Shown here: in pieces, positions 7,867 to 15,608 of the stretch | Position numbering within the stretch: position 1 is the first letter of the stretch | Layout of the letters: each line of letters starts with the position of its first letter | Assembly (NCBI GenBank): GCA_002344075.1 | Contig: DDTM01000051.1 | Coordinates: forward strand, 1-28,834 | Source: Bacteroidetes bacterium UBA2364 | GTDB lineage: Bacteria > Bacteroidota > Rhodothermia > Rhodothermales > UBA2364 | Length of the DNA: 28,834 nucleotides | Reading direction: 5' to 3' | Notes under the pieces: generated by a model | Seen by the model: only the letters and a program-made list of their open reading frames with translations | Told to the model about the DNA's origin: nothing | Databases searched by the model: none | Made by a program: the position numbers and the translations under genes

Positions 7867-9497
7867 TTATATAACACCCATTCGCGGTTTTTATGCGCTA
7901 TCGGTAAGGTATAAGGTTTTTTTTCACTTTTCAGATGCCGCAAGATGTAGTCTGGCTTACGTGGTAGCAGGCTTGTCCACCGCCATTCGGGGGGGTGGGC
8001 AGTGTTGTGATGGTCGTGATAGGCCAAATCTAAGACGGTTGGTGCGTTGCGAAAAGGGACTGGTATAGTGGCCAAAGGTGCGACTTGTTGCAATTGATGT
8101 CTCCAAAAAACCATTTCTGAATCTCTAAACGGGAAGGATAACCAGTTTACTACGATGCTGCGTTTGGCATGACTCCTAAATGTAGTATTAGACGGAGGAA
8201 TGGCGAAAAGGGTGTTTTTTTGGGTGTTTTGGGAAATCCATTGCTCCATCTTGGCCAATTCTGAGGCTTGGTAGAATATAGGACCGGCCTTCTCAAAAAG
8301 GCGTTCGTTTTTGGACCATATGCCCATAGCCAGGAGAGAAATTCCCACAAAAAACAGGGCCGCTGTGATCCGTGGTAATTGAAAGACTGTGTGGGCGATT
8401 GCTTCATGAATCTGCGGAAGGTGGGTCTTTAGGATGTTGCCTATTGCGCCAGCCACCAATGCAAGGGCAAACAGCTTAAGCCACACCGCGAGTTTATAGA
8501 ATTGAAATTTCGCCAGTATCAGGCTGTGAAACGTTTCTACACCCAAAAATGAAAGACCTATTAAAACCGAAGAGATGAGTGTAAACCGGATCAAGAAGGT
8601 CTGATGCCGTAAAACACCGCTTTTTCGTAGGTAATAAAACGCTCCGATTCCGAGGATCATCAAAAAAAGCCATCCCAAGGTACGGCTTGGTGCGTAGTTG
8701 GATAAATGGTGCAGAGGAAGCCTAAAATGTACCAGTATTTCATAAGGTGTCCCTGTTTCCAATAAAGCAGCAAGGGTTGTGGTCGGTCGGGTGGTTAATT
8801 GCTGAAAAGCGATAGGCCCTACGATGGGGAGTGCAGCAAGACCATAAATTGCAATAAATTGTATGCCAGACTGCCACGAAAGTGCGCTTTCTCGTACTTG
8901 CCAAAGGACAAGCAGCACCAAGACCAAGCCAGTGGTTAGGCCCGTGATAAGGTGGAAACAGGTACCGAGGCCCAATAATAGTGCAGCTGTCTGCATTTTT
9001 TTATTCCAGTACATCACTAAAGCGGGCAAAACAAAAGCCCATGCCACCAATTCGGGCACCAATAAATGATAAACCAGATCGTTTGCTCCCAGTGTCACTT
9101 TATGGAAGAAAACGATCACAAAAAAGGTTGCCAAAACGGCTCCGAGGGCATCGCGGAGAATCCGTAAACTGATTTGGTAAACCGACTGGACAATGACAAT
9201 CCAGCAGGCGGTATAGCCCAGCGCTGCTACCAACCAAACGGGTAACACTAGTGCGGGCAAATAGAGCGCATAGATAAAATACGTGCGAACATTCAAATGA
9301 TCGGTCATGTTTCGGACAAACCAATCAGTCGAATACAACGTTGGATCCAGTAGGCGGTACAAATAAGGCAGCATCTCGTCTTGATCCGATGCGCCGAAAT
9401 CATATCCAAAACGGACAAAGTAGATGATCCAAAATAGCCCAGCGATTGCCATGGGCAGGTGTTTGGGCAAAGGTTTTATCGTAGGTTGCGCATCCAT
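7851..9497 (-). CDS. Multi-pass membrane protein, GT-C glycosyltransferase-like (DUF6798-like)
   Basis: The 548-residue product has a short cytoplasmic start, about ten predicted membrane helices to near residue 385, then a soluble C-terminal domain (ASELAKMEQWISQNTQKNTLFAIPP to the end). An early loop with GASDQDEMLPYLYRLLDP between helices 1 and 2 carries acidic residues, as in polyprenyl-phosphate-sugar-using GT-C enzymes, and the C-terminal part (WI..N...TLFAIPP....FR..AKRSIVVNW) recalls DUF6798-type proteins. I infer a glycosyl-transfer or glycan-polymerising role, not a proven one. It overlaps the upstream transferase by 22 bp and the downstream flippase by 16 bp, which supports a shared job in glycan assembly. 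Confidence 0.6.
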   Translation of the reverse strand: MDAQPTIKPLPKHLPMAIAGLFWIIYFVRFGYDFGASDQDEMLPYLYRLLDPTLYSTDWFVRNMTDHLNVRTYFIYALYLPALVLPVWLVAALGYTACWIVIVQSVYQISLRILRDALGAVLATFFVIVFFHKVTLGANDLVYHLLVPELVAWAFVLPALVMYWNKKMQTAALLLGLGTCFHLITGLTTGLVLVLLVLWQVRESALSWQSGIQFIAIYGLAALPIVGPIAFQQLTTRPTTTLAALLETGTPYEILVHFRLPLHHLSNYAPSRTLGWLFLMILGIGAFYYLRKSGVLRHQTFLIRFTLISSVLIGLSFLGVETFHSLILAKFQFYKLAVWLKLFALALVAGAIGNILKTHLPQIHEAIAHTVFQLPRITAALFFVGISLLAMGIWSKNERLFEKAGPIFYQASELAKMEQWISQNTQKNTLFAIPPSNTTFRSHAKRSIVVNWLSFPFRDSEMVFWRHQLQQVAPLATIPVPFRNAPTVLDLAYHDHHNTAHPPEWRWTSLLPRKPDYILRHLKSEKKPYTLPIAHKNREWVLYKWPKW

Positions 9498-10450
9498 TCT
9501 AATACGTATAGGGCCTGATTGGAGGTGGACTTAACATAGACATACGGAATTTCTTGGTCTGCAAATTTGCGTTTAAAGGCTGCGATGGAAGGGTGATTTG
9601 CTCCCATGAAATCTATGGTTTTTATGCTTTGTTCATAAAAATAGGAAAATGCGGAAAGCAATAAAAATGCCATTGGCTCTAAAGGCGGGCAAGGTTGCAT
9701 GCCCGCAAGCCAGTAGTAGGAGCATTCATGGAGGGTTAAGAAAACGGCCATCGCAACTGGCTTCTGAGGCTCCGATTGTAATGCTGCCGTGCATATGGTT
9801 GCTATTTGATGCGCTTGTAATTGTTGGATTAAGGTGGTTAACTGTGTGGGCAGTAGGGGTAAAGGCCGTCCATGGCGTGCATACGAGGCGGCAACAAGTT
9901 GAACCAACTCTTCTGAAACAGGTGTCATTGGCTGAAAAAATAATGATTCTGAGGCACGGCGAAAAGCATTTCTTCGTTTGCTGGAGACCGATTTTAAGGT
10001 TTCGGCTGGGTCACCAAGGGTGCGGTATAAGGTCTTGCGGGGATACTGCTGCCATTGCTGGGGGGCAATGCGGAGATGGCTCACACTTTGCGGTGTACAC
10101 TCCATAACCGCACTGTGGTACGTTTTATTCAGGTATTGCAGTACCGCATAAAAAATCTCGTCTGGGTGTTGGTCGGGTAGCCAAAAGGGCGAGCCATAAG
10201 GAACCAGTGGAGGATTTACTGCCCGTTGAAAGGGGCCTAAGTGACGCTCAAAAATGGGGAAACCTCCCACCAATCGGCTGTCTTCAAAAACTCCCATCGC
10301 CTTTGCTTTAAATTGGGGAACAGCCCGTTGGTAGGCTACCAGAAAAGGCAGGGATGTAAACGGGTGCGTCCCTGTTGCCTTCTGGAAAATATGGATCCAT
10401 TCTTGACTTTCTTCCGGAAGCAGGGGGCGGATGTGTTTTGCGACACTCAA
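9476..10450 (-). CDS. GNAT-fold/FemAB-like acyltransferase
   Basis: The 324-residue product has the double-GNAT layout of FemAB/BioF2-like proteins: an N-terminal half with GVFEDSRLVGGFPIFERHLGPF and NPPLVPYGSPFW, then SSKRRNAFRRASES, and a C-terminal half with PVAMAVFLTLHECSYYWLAGMQP and IDFMGANHPSIAAFKRKFADQEIPYVYVKS, close to the AxxxFKxxFG motif of the family. Such enzymes transfer amino-acyl or acyl groups, often in cell-envelope or glycan clusters, which fits its operon with a GT-C-like protein and a flippase. No ATG is available: the frame starts with TTG at 10450, the next methionine is residue 53, and an in-frame stop lies upstream. It shares a 62-bp divergent promoter region with rsmE. 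Confidence 0.65.
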   Translation of the reverse strand: MSVAKHIRPLLPEESQEWIHIFQKATGTHPFTSLPFLVAYQRAVPQFKAKAMGVFEDSRLVGGFPIFERHLGPFQRAVNPPLVPYGSPFWLPDQHPDEIFYAVLQYLNKTYHSAVMECTPQSVSHLRIAPQQWQQYPRKTLYRTLGDPAETLKSVSSKRRNAFRRASESLFFQPMTPVSEELVQLVAASYARHGRPLPLLPTQLTTLIQQLQAHQIATICTAALQSEPQKPVAMAVFLTLHECSYYWLAGMQPCPPLEPMAFLLLSAFSYFYEQSIKTIDFMGANHPSIAAFKRKFADQEIPYVYVKSTSNQALYVLEWMRNLR

Positions 10451-10512
10451 AAGTTTGTGTAACTTGTTTGGTATGCTTTTTTCTAAATGTAAGACGTTTT
10501 AACCCGAATTCC

Positions 10513-11217
10513 ATGACCACGCAATATTTTGCCTCTCCAGCATGTTTTGAAGGCAATCATGTGACCCTACCGCCTGAAGAAGCACGGCATGTAGTACAAG
10601 TATTACGACATGGAGTTGGGGAGGAGTTGGCGGTGACGGATGGCGCCGGAGGTTGGTTTCGGGTAGTGATCCGCTTTGCAAAAAAAAATAAAGTAATTGC
10701 AGAAGTGGTTGAAAAACAGATAGATAGAGGAGAGCCATCCCGCCAATTATCCATTGGTCTCGCGCTTTTGAAAAGTACCGACCGATATGAGTGGTTTCTG
10801 GAAAAGGCGGTAGAACTGGGGGTAACGGCTGTATATCCGTTGCTGACACATCACACGGAAATGCGCCGTTTTAAGCCGGAACGAGCTGAAAAGGTGATGA
10901 TTGCCGCCCTAAAACAATGCGGCAGAACCCGTTTGCCTTTTTTACATCCTATAACCGAACTCCAAAGATGTCTCTCGGCTAAAGCAGATGCCCGATTCTT
11001 GCTTCATGAAAAAACAACCGAACCTAATTTGTTCGAACGATGGCAGTCTCTTAAGCCTTATCATACACTCATTGTGGTAGGTCCAGAAGGCGGCTTCTCT
11101 GAGGCCGAAATTCTGCTTGCCAGGGAAGCGGGTTGGCACATGGCTTCATTGGGATCCAGGCGGTTGCGTGCTGAAACCGCAGCCGTAATGGCATCTGGGC
11201 TTGGCGTTTGGAGTTGA
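10513..11217 (+). CDS. rsmE: 16S rRNA (uracil(1498)-N(3))-methyltransferase RsmE
   Basis: RsmE methylates U1498 of 16S rRNA in the decoding centre using S-adenosylmethionine. The 234-residue product has the family length. It shows an N-terminal PUA-like part (EEARHVVQVLRHGVGEELAVTDG), then the SPOUT knot domain with LALLKSTDRYEWFLEKAVELGVTAVYPLLT, the RFKPERAEKVMIAALKQCGR segment, LIVVGPEGGFSEAEI and LGSRRLRAETA, the SAM-binding knot motifs. The ATG at 10513 (MTTQYFAS) is chosen over an upstream in-frame ATG at 10375, which would add 46 non-homologous residues and overlap the divergent gene. Confidence 0.95.
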   Translation: MTTQYFASPACFEGNHVTLPPEEARHVVQVLRHGVGEELAVTDGAGGWFRVVIRFAKKNKVIAEVVEKQIDRGEPSRQLSIGLALLKSTDRYEWFLEKAVELGVTAVYPLLTHHTEMRRFKPERAEKVMIAALKQCGRTRLPFLHPITELQRCLSAKADARFLLHEKTTEPNLFERWQSLKPYHTLIVVGPEGGFSEAEILLAREAGWHMASLGSRRLRAETAAVMASGLGVWS

Positions 11218-11283
11218 ATATATAAAATGAAACCTATGAGCTTTACGGGGTGACAGAATAAGAAATATATTAAAATATGTAGG

Positions 11284-11377
11284 GGCATAATAAAATAAAT
11301 ATGCTTCGATAAGAAAGAAAATATCGCTCCTCTATAGCTAAATAGCCCTATACATGCTCCTTACTATTTATTATGCC
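11284..11377. repeat. Inverted repeat with 11-bp arms
   Basis: GGCATAATAAA (11284-11294) is the exact reverse complement of TTTATTATGCC (11367-11377), with 72 bp between the arms. It could be the ends of a decayed small insertion or a long hairpin after rsmE. There is no coding content between the arms. Confidence 0.5.
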
Positions 11378-11434
11378 GTTCCCTAACCCCATCGGGGGGG
11401 ACATTATGATAGGATGTATTTTCATAACAAAAGC

Positions 11435-11536
11435 GGTTTTATTTCAAAAAAACCAATACACATGCCGTGCACCTATATTAAATAATGTGTAGAAGATATG
11501 TACGCGCTCCAAATTTGGAAATTTTGAAATGCACCT
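11435..11536 (+). repeat. Dispersed repeat family, copy B
   Basis: The left end GGTTTTATTTCAAAAAAACC (11435-11454) resembles the left ends of copies A and C, and the right end GGAAATTTTGAAATGCACCT (11517-11536) matches copy C at 18777-18796 in 19 of 20 positions. The two ends are imperfect inverted repeats of each other (about 13 of 20). Length is about 102 bp with no ORF. Confidence 0.65.
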
Positions 11537-11614
11537 AAAAGGGTTGGTAGTCATATTACTTATTTCCTTTATCAAATCTTAAACATTCATAGGAGTGATC
11601 TTAATAAATTAGGC

Positions 11615-11644
11615 TTGAATCCGGACATCAAAACCCCTTATAAT
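11615..11644 (+). promoter_or_regulatory. Candidate promoter for the arginine operon
   Basis: TTGAAT (11615-11620), an 18-bp spacer and TATAAT (11639-11644) fit a sigma-70-like promoter, about 195 bp upstream of the argG ATG. The long leader would contain the dyad at 11704-11727. This is a pattern match only; Bacteroidota relatives often use a different -33/-7 consensus. Confidence 0.4.
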
Positions 11645-11703
11645 GCGACTCATGAATACCAACCATTGCCGCAATACCCTCGCAGTCCAATTTCGACGTT
11701 TGC

Positions 11704-11727
11704 CCACCCGACGTATCCGACGGGTGG
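11704..11727. promoter_or_regulatory. GC-rich dyad in the argG leader
   Basis: CCACCCG (11704-11710) and CGGGTGG (11721-11727) are perfect inverted repeats around a 10-bp centre, standing out in an AT-rich leader about 110 bp before argG. It could be a repressor operator or an RNA hairpin affecting the leader. It does not resemble an ArgR box. Confidence 0.4.
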
Positions 11728-11838
11728 TACATGGAAATGGACTGTCGTGTATGCTGTAATGGCAATACCGATTTGCGCATAAATATTTTACCGAGCGCCA
11801 GTCCAAAAACGGGATTGGTGCTCTTTTTTTATCTGTCT

Positions 11839-13062
11839 ATGAAAAAAATAGTTTTAGCGTTTAGTGGCGGATTGGATACATCCTTTTGTGTCCCTTATCT
11901 GAAAGAAACCTACGGAGCCGATGTTTATACCGCCTTTGTAGATACCGTTGGTTTGGATGAACATGTTCGCGTGACCATAGAGGAACGGGCTATGGCTTTA
12001 GGGGCTAAAAGCCATATAAGCATAGATGCCACGCAGGAAATGTATGATCAACATATTGCTTATATCATTAAAGGTAATGTTTTGCGTGGCGGTGTCTATC
12101 CTCTATGTGTAGGTGTAGAGCGCGTGGTTCAAGCGCGGAAAGTGCTAGAATTTGCTCGTGAGATAGGGGCTGATGCCGTTGCACATGGCTCGACCGGAGC
12201 AGGCAATGATCAGGTGCGTTTTGATGGAACCATGCGGATTCTGGCCGATAACATTACTGTTCTAACACCTATTCGAGAATTGGGACTCAGTCGCGAAGCC
12301 TCCACAATATTTTTGCGTGAACGAGGATTCCCTGTATCGGACGCCCGAAAAGACTATTCGATCAACCAAGGGCTTTGGGGAACCACCATTGGCGGAAAAG
12401 AAACCCACGACAGTCGTTTACCACTTCCCGACGAAGCCTATCCTGATACGGTTGCGCCAGCCTTGGCACCTGAACAGCCCGAAGAGGTGTCTATTTTGTT
12501 TAAACATGGGTTACCATATGCGTTGAATGGTCAGTCTTTAGACCCTATTTCTCTTATACGTAGCCTAAACGAAATTGGGGCCAAACATGGAGTAGGGCGT
12601 GATATGCACGTCGGAGATACAATTTTGGGGATTAAAGGACGGGTTGGTTTTGAGGCCCCTGCTGCTCTTATGCTTATAAAGTCTCATCAGGAATTGGAAA
12701 AATTGGTACTCACCAAATGGCAACGGTTCCAGAAAGACCATTTGGCGGATTTTTATGGCATGTTGCTCCATGAAGGGCAGTACTATGACCCTGTGATGCG
12801 AGACATAGAGGCATTTATGGACTCCAGTCAGGAGATTGTGCAAGGGGTGGTTCGGGTGCGGTTATTTAAAGGCCACTTCTCAGTATTGGGTGCAGAAAGC
12901 GACTATTCGATGTTTAACACCCATGTGGCTACCTATGGAGAGTCTAATTCTTTATGGGATTCCAGGGATGCAGAAGGATTCACCAAAATCTACACTGTCC
13001 CTGCTATGCTGGCACATCGGGCAAAGGCTATCGGAGACCAAGCCAATCGTCATGATTCGTAA
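11839..13062 (+). CDS. argG: Argininosuccinate synthase
   Basis: ArgG joins citrulline and aspartate with ATP to make argininosuccinate, the penultimate arginine step. The 407-residue product begins with the N-type ATP-pyrophosphatase motif AFSGGLDTS (residues 7-15) and has further synthase motifs: YPLCVGVERVVQARK, AHGSTGAGNDQVRFD with the GAGNDQ segment, and ARKDYSINQGLWG. The ATG at 11839 (MKKIVLAFSGG) is chosen because it puts the P-loop at the normal place; an in-frame ATG at 11731 would add 36 residues unlike the family. It is the first gene of the arginine operon, 36 bp before the P-loop gene. Confidence 0.96.
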   Translation: MKKIVLAFSGGLDTSFCVPYLKETYGADVYTAFVDTVGLDEHVRVTIEERAMALGAKSHISIDATQEMYDQHIAYIIKGNVLRGGVYPLCVGVERVVQARKVLEFAREIGADAVAHGSTGAGNDQVRFDGTMRILADNITVLTPIRELGLSREASTIFLRERGFPVSDARKDYSINQGLWGTTIGGKETHDSRLPLPDEAYPDTVAPALAPEQPEEVSILFKHGLPYALNGQSLDPISLIRSLNEIGAKHGVGRDMHVGDTILGIKGRVGFEAPAALMLIKSHQELEKLVLTKWQRFQKDHLADFYGMLLHEGQYYDPVMRDIEAFMDSSQEIVQGVVRVRLFKGHFSVLGAESDYSMFNTHVATYGESNSLWDSRDAEGFTKIYTVPAMLAHRAKAIGDQANRHDS

Positions 13063-13098
13063 TTAAAAGTTTCTATCATCTCTATTTTCCAGAAATAA

Positions 13099-14163
13099 AT
13101 GCAATACTCAGAGCAGGTTGTTTCTTATATCGGTTCCAGTACCTTTCCTTGCGGATTAGGTCGTACCATCCACATGACGGATTATCTTCTGGCCGAGGAT
13201 GGCTACTGTGTGGTGGTTGAAGCTCTGGAAGATAAAGAAACTTACAACCAGATAGAATGTACCGACCATACTTTCCGTACCATTTACAAAGGGGATATTT
13301 TTGTTGGGGTTTTCGGAGAACGGCAGGCGTTAAAGGGGTACAGTGGCCGTTTGCCACGCCAGATTGCGGTAGGGGATACCCTCAATGTCCTGAATATGGG
13401 GGGCATTATCGGTATGTGTGTTTCGGAACATCCGGAATTGGGGCCGCCACTAAAAGTACGGGTATTGGGTGCAGTTGTGCGACACGAGCAAGGTAAATCT
13501 GCCCGTCACGTTTGTATCCAGGATTATGCCATCGAGCCGAAGGAAACCTTAGAACACTCCGCACCTATTATTATGGTCAGTGGGACCAGTATGAATACAG
13601 GTAAAACCTATGCTTGTGCCCAGATTGTAGCCCAATTTTCGCAATTGGGGCTTCAGGTGGCCGCTGCAAAACTGACGGGTGCTTCGCTCATGCGTGATAC
13701 CCGTGCGATGCGTGATGCGGGTGCTGTGGCAGTTCATACCTTTACCGATGCCGGAATTGTCACCTCTACCAGTCATAATATTGTACCCGCAGCCAAAGGT
13801 ATTATCCAGAAACTAAATTCCTATCAACCCGATGTCATTGTTGCAGAACTGGGTGATGGCTTTATCGGTTATTATGGCGTGGATGATATTCTCATAGACA
13901 AAGAAATTCAAAAATTTGTCAAGGCCCATATTGTGGCTACGGTGGATTTGGTGGGGGCTTGGGCTTCTCGCGAGATTTTCCAAAATCGTTACGGTCAAAG
14001 CATTACCCTGATAACGGGGCCTGTCACCGATAATGCAGTCGGAAAGCGGTATATCCAGCAAACCCTCGGAATTACAGCCTATAACGCTAAGCAAGACGGG
14101 GAAGCAATAGGCGGAATGTTGAAGAAAATCATGCAGAAAAACAGGAATGGCGATGCAAACTAA
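13099..14163 (+). CDS. P-loop protein, distant DUF1611/DgcN-like; candidate N-acylglutamate synthase (unproven)
   Basis: The 354-residue product has two parts. Residues 1-150 are a beta-rich domain of unknown role (GRLPRQIAVGDTLNVLNMGG near 83-102). Residues 155-345 are a P-loop domain with Walker A GTSMNTGKT (162-170), AAAKLTGASLMRD (188-200), TDAGIVTST (216-224), a Walker B-like VIVAELGDGFIGYYG (246-260) and ITLITGPVTDNAVGKRY near the end. This recalls the C-terminal domain of DUF1611 proteins, whose member DgcN is described as a D-glutamate N-acetyltransferase, and more loosely BioD/CobB-type folds. It lies between argG and argC, overlapping argC by 17 bp, so it is translationally coupled to the pathway. 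No argA, argJ or GNAT synthase is in the operon. A role in acylating glutamate is my inference; a regulatory or amide-forming ATPase is also possible. Confidence 0.6.
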   Translation: MQYSEQVVSYIGSSTFPCGLGRTIHMTDYLLAEDGYCVVVEALEDKETYNQIECTDHTFRTIYKGDIFVGVFGERQALKGYSGRLPRQIAVGDTLNVLNMGGIIGMCVSEHPELGPPLKVRVLGAVVRHEQGKSARHVCIQDYAIEPKETLEHSAPIIMVSGTSMNTGKTYACAQIVAQFSQLGLQVAAAKLTGASLMRDTRAMRDAGAVAVHTFTDAGIVTSTSHNIVPAAKGIIQKLNSYQPDVIVAELGDGFIGYYGVDDILIDKEIQKFVKAHIVATVDLVGAWASREIFQNRYGQSITLITGPVTDNAVGKRYIQQTLGITAYNAKQDGEAIGGMLKKIMQKNRNGDAN

Positions 14164-15166
14164 TTCTCCAAAGACTTCCCTCCGGGTGGCTGTACTGCAT
14201 GGGGGCGGATATGTGGGTATGTGGATGATTGAATTGCTCTTGCGTCATCCAGAAGTGTCGTTAAAATGGGTTACTAGCCGGAGTGGTGCTGGGCGTCCGG
14301 TTTATTCGGTACATCCCACCTTATTTGGCAAAACGAGCCTTCTTTTTTCCGCGCCCGAAGAGGTGGATTACAACGAGGTGGATGTGGTCTTCATTACAGC
14401 GGAACACAAACAAGGGGTGTATGTGGTGATGAATCTACTGGAACAGGGTTATAAAGGTAAAATTATTGACCTTTCCGCAGATTTTCGGTTTGAGGATGCT
14501 TCCCTTTATCCAACATGGTTTGGGTATGAACATCCTGCACCAGATTTATTGCCGCTGTTTCAGTATGGATTAGTGGAAGTATATGAAACGCTAATCCGCG
14601 AAAGCCGTTATGTGGCGAATCCGGGGTGTTTCGCTACTGCCCTTAACCTCGCTTTATACCCTTTATCGGGTTCCTTGTCTGGCACGCATTTCCATATTAC
14701 GGCCATGACAGGTGCTTCCGGCTCTGGTAACAAAGCCTCTGCGGGAACCCACTTTCCAAATCGGAATGGCAATGTTCGGACTTATAAAGTCCTCAATCAT
14801 CAGCACCAGCCCGAAATCTTGCAAACTTGCGGCGCAGAAACAAGGTTTAGTTTTGTTCCCGTTTCCGGCCCTTGGACATATGGCATTTGGGCAAGTATTC
14901 AATTTTCGGCAGAAGTTACTAAAAAACAATTAGATGAATGGTATTACGAAGCATATGGAAACCAACCTGGCATACGGCTATGGCCATCATTGCCGGAATT
15001 GTTACCTGTGGTTGGTACGCCTTTTTGTGACCTTGGTACGGCAGCAGGGAAACGAGAAGGGGTTGTAGTGGTGGCCATAGACAATTTGTGGAAAGGGGCT
15101 GCTTCTCAAGCCATTCAAAACATGAACCTGATGACAGGGCTTCCGGTGATGAAGGGGCTTTTATAA
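14147..15166 (+). CDS. argC: N-acyl-gamma-glutamyl-phosphate reductase
   Basis: ArgC reduces the acyl-glutamyl phosphate made by ArgB to the semialdehyde with NADPH. The 339-residue product has an N-terminal Rossmann glycine motif (VLHGGGYVG, residues 16-24), the DLSADFRF segment (108-115), the catalytic cysteine in NPGCFATA (Cys161), GASGSGNKAS (189-198) and the NHQHQPEI region containing the catalytic histidine (217-224). It starts inside the end of the P-loop gene (ATG 14147, or 14153) and is followed 3 bp later by the DUF2177 gene. Whether the acyl group is acetyl or succinyl is not decided by this protein. Confidence 0.94.
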   Translation: MAMQTNSPKTSLRVAVLHGGGYVGMWMIELLLRHPEVSLKWVTSRSGAGRPVYSVHPTLFGKTSLLFSAPEEVDYNEVDVVFITAEHKQGVYVVMNLLEQGYKGKIIDLSADFRFEDASLYPTWFGYEHPAPDLLPLFQYGLVEVYETLIRESRYVANPGCFATALNLALYPLSGSLSGTHFHITAMTGASGSGNKASAGTHFPNRNGNVRTYKVLNHQHQPEILQTCGAETRFSFVPVSGPWTYGIWASIQFSAEVTKKQLDEWYYEAYGNQPGIRLWPSLPELLPVVGTPFCDLGTAAGKREGVVVVAIDNLWKGAASQAIQNMNLMTGLPVMKGLL

Positions 15167-15169
15167 TTT

Positions 15170-15601
15170 ATGTTAAAACCTAAAATGATGAAATACATAT
15201 ACTTATTCATTGGAACATTTGCCATTTTTATGGCCATAGACTTATTGTGGATTGGGGTTTTGATGAAAGATTTTTACCGAGATAGAATTGGATTTTTGAT
15301 GGCCAAAGACGTTCGTTGGGGAGCAGCGATGGTGTTTTATGTTTTATACATCGCGGGGATCCTGTATTTTGTGGTGCTTCCGGTTCTCGAATCCCGTGGT
15401 GGAATAGAAGTGGTTTTGCTAAAAGGTGCATTGCTCGGTTTGTTGTGTTATGCCACCTATGACCTGACCAATATGGCTACTTTAGAAGGTTGGCCCCTCT
15501 CGATGGTGGTGGTGGATATGATTTGGGGAACCATTTTAACCGCGCTGGTTTCTGGAGGTAGTTTTTTGCTGGCATCCAAATGGATATTTTCAAATCCCTA
15601 A
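15170..15601 (+). CDS. DUF2177 family membrane protein
   Basis: The 143-residue product has four predicted membrane helices and the DUF2177 signature pattern: DLLWIGVLMKDFYRDRIG after helix 1, FYVLYIAGILYFVVLP in helix 2, GLLCYATYDLTNMATLEGWP around helix 3, and VVVDMIWGTILTAL in helix 4. The function of this family is unknown. It sits between argC (3 bp after its stop, or 18 bp if the internal MMKY start at 15185 is used) and argD (7 bp before its start), so it must be co-transcribed with the arginine genes. A metabolite- or ion-transport role is only a guess. Confidence 0.85.
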   Translation: MLKPKMMKYIYLFIGTFAIFMAIDLLWIGVLMKDFYRDRIGFLMAKDVRWGAAMVFYVLYIAGILYFVVLPVLESRGGIEVVLLKGALLGLLCYATYDLTNMATLEGWPLSMVVVDMIWGTILTALVSGGSFLLASKWIFSNP

Positions 15602-15608
15602 TCTGTAA

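Larger units (their letters stand above)
11218..11838. other. Long intergenic region upstream of argG (no convincing gene)
   Basis: About 620 bp separate rsmE from argG. I see no ORF with protein-like composition. The region holds an 11-bp inverted repeat (11284-11294 with 11367-11377), a copy of the dispersed repeat (11435-11536), a sigma-70-like promoter candidate (11615-11644) and a GC-rich dyad in the presumed argG leader (11704-11727). No sequence close to the ArgR operator was found. Confidence 0.6.

Noticed and set aside
9476..10450. The GNAT-like protein as the missing N-acylglutamate synthase
   Set aside because: Its layout is FemAB/BioF2-like, it is on the other strand in a glycan-type operon, and it has no similarity to ArgA-type GNATs that I can see.
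11731..11838. Longer argG start at 11731
   Set aside because: The added 36 residues are not homologous to argininosuccinate synthases; MKKIVLAFSGG at 11839 is the normal N-terminus.
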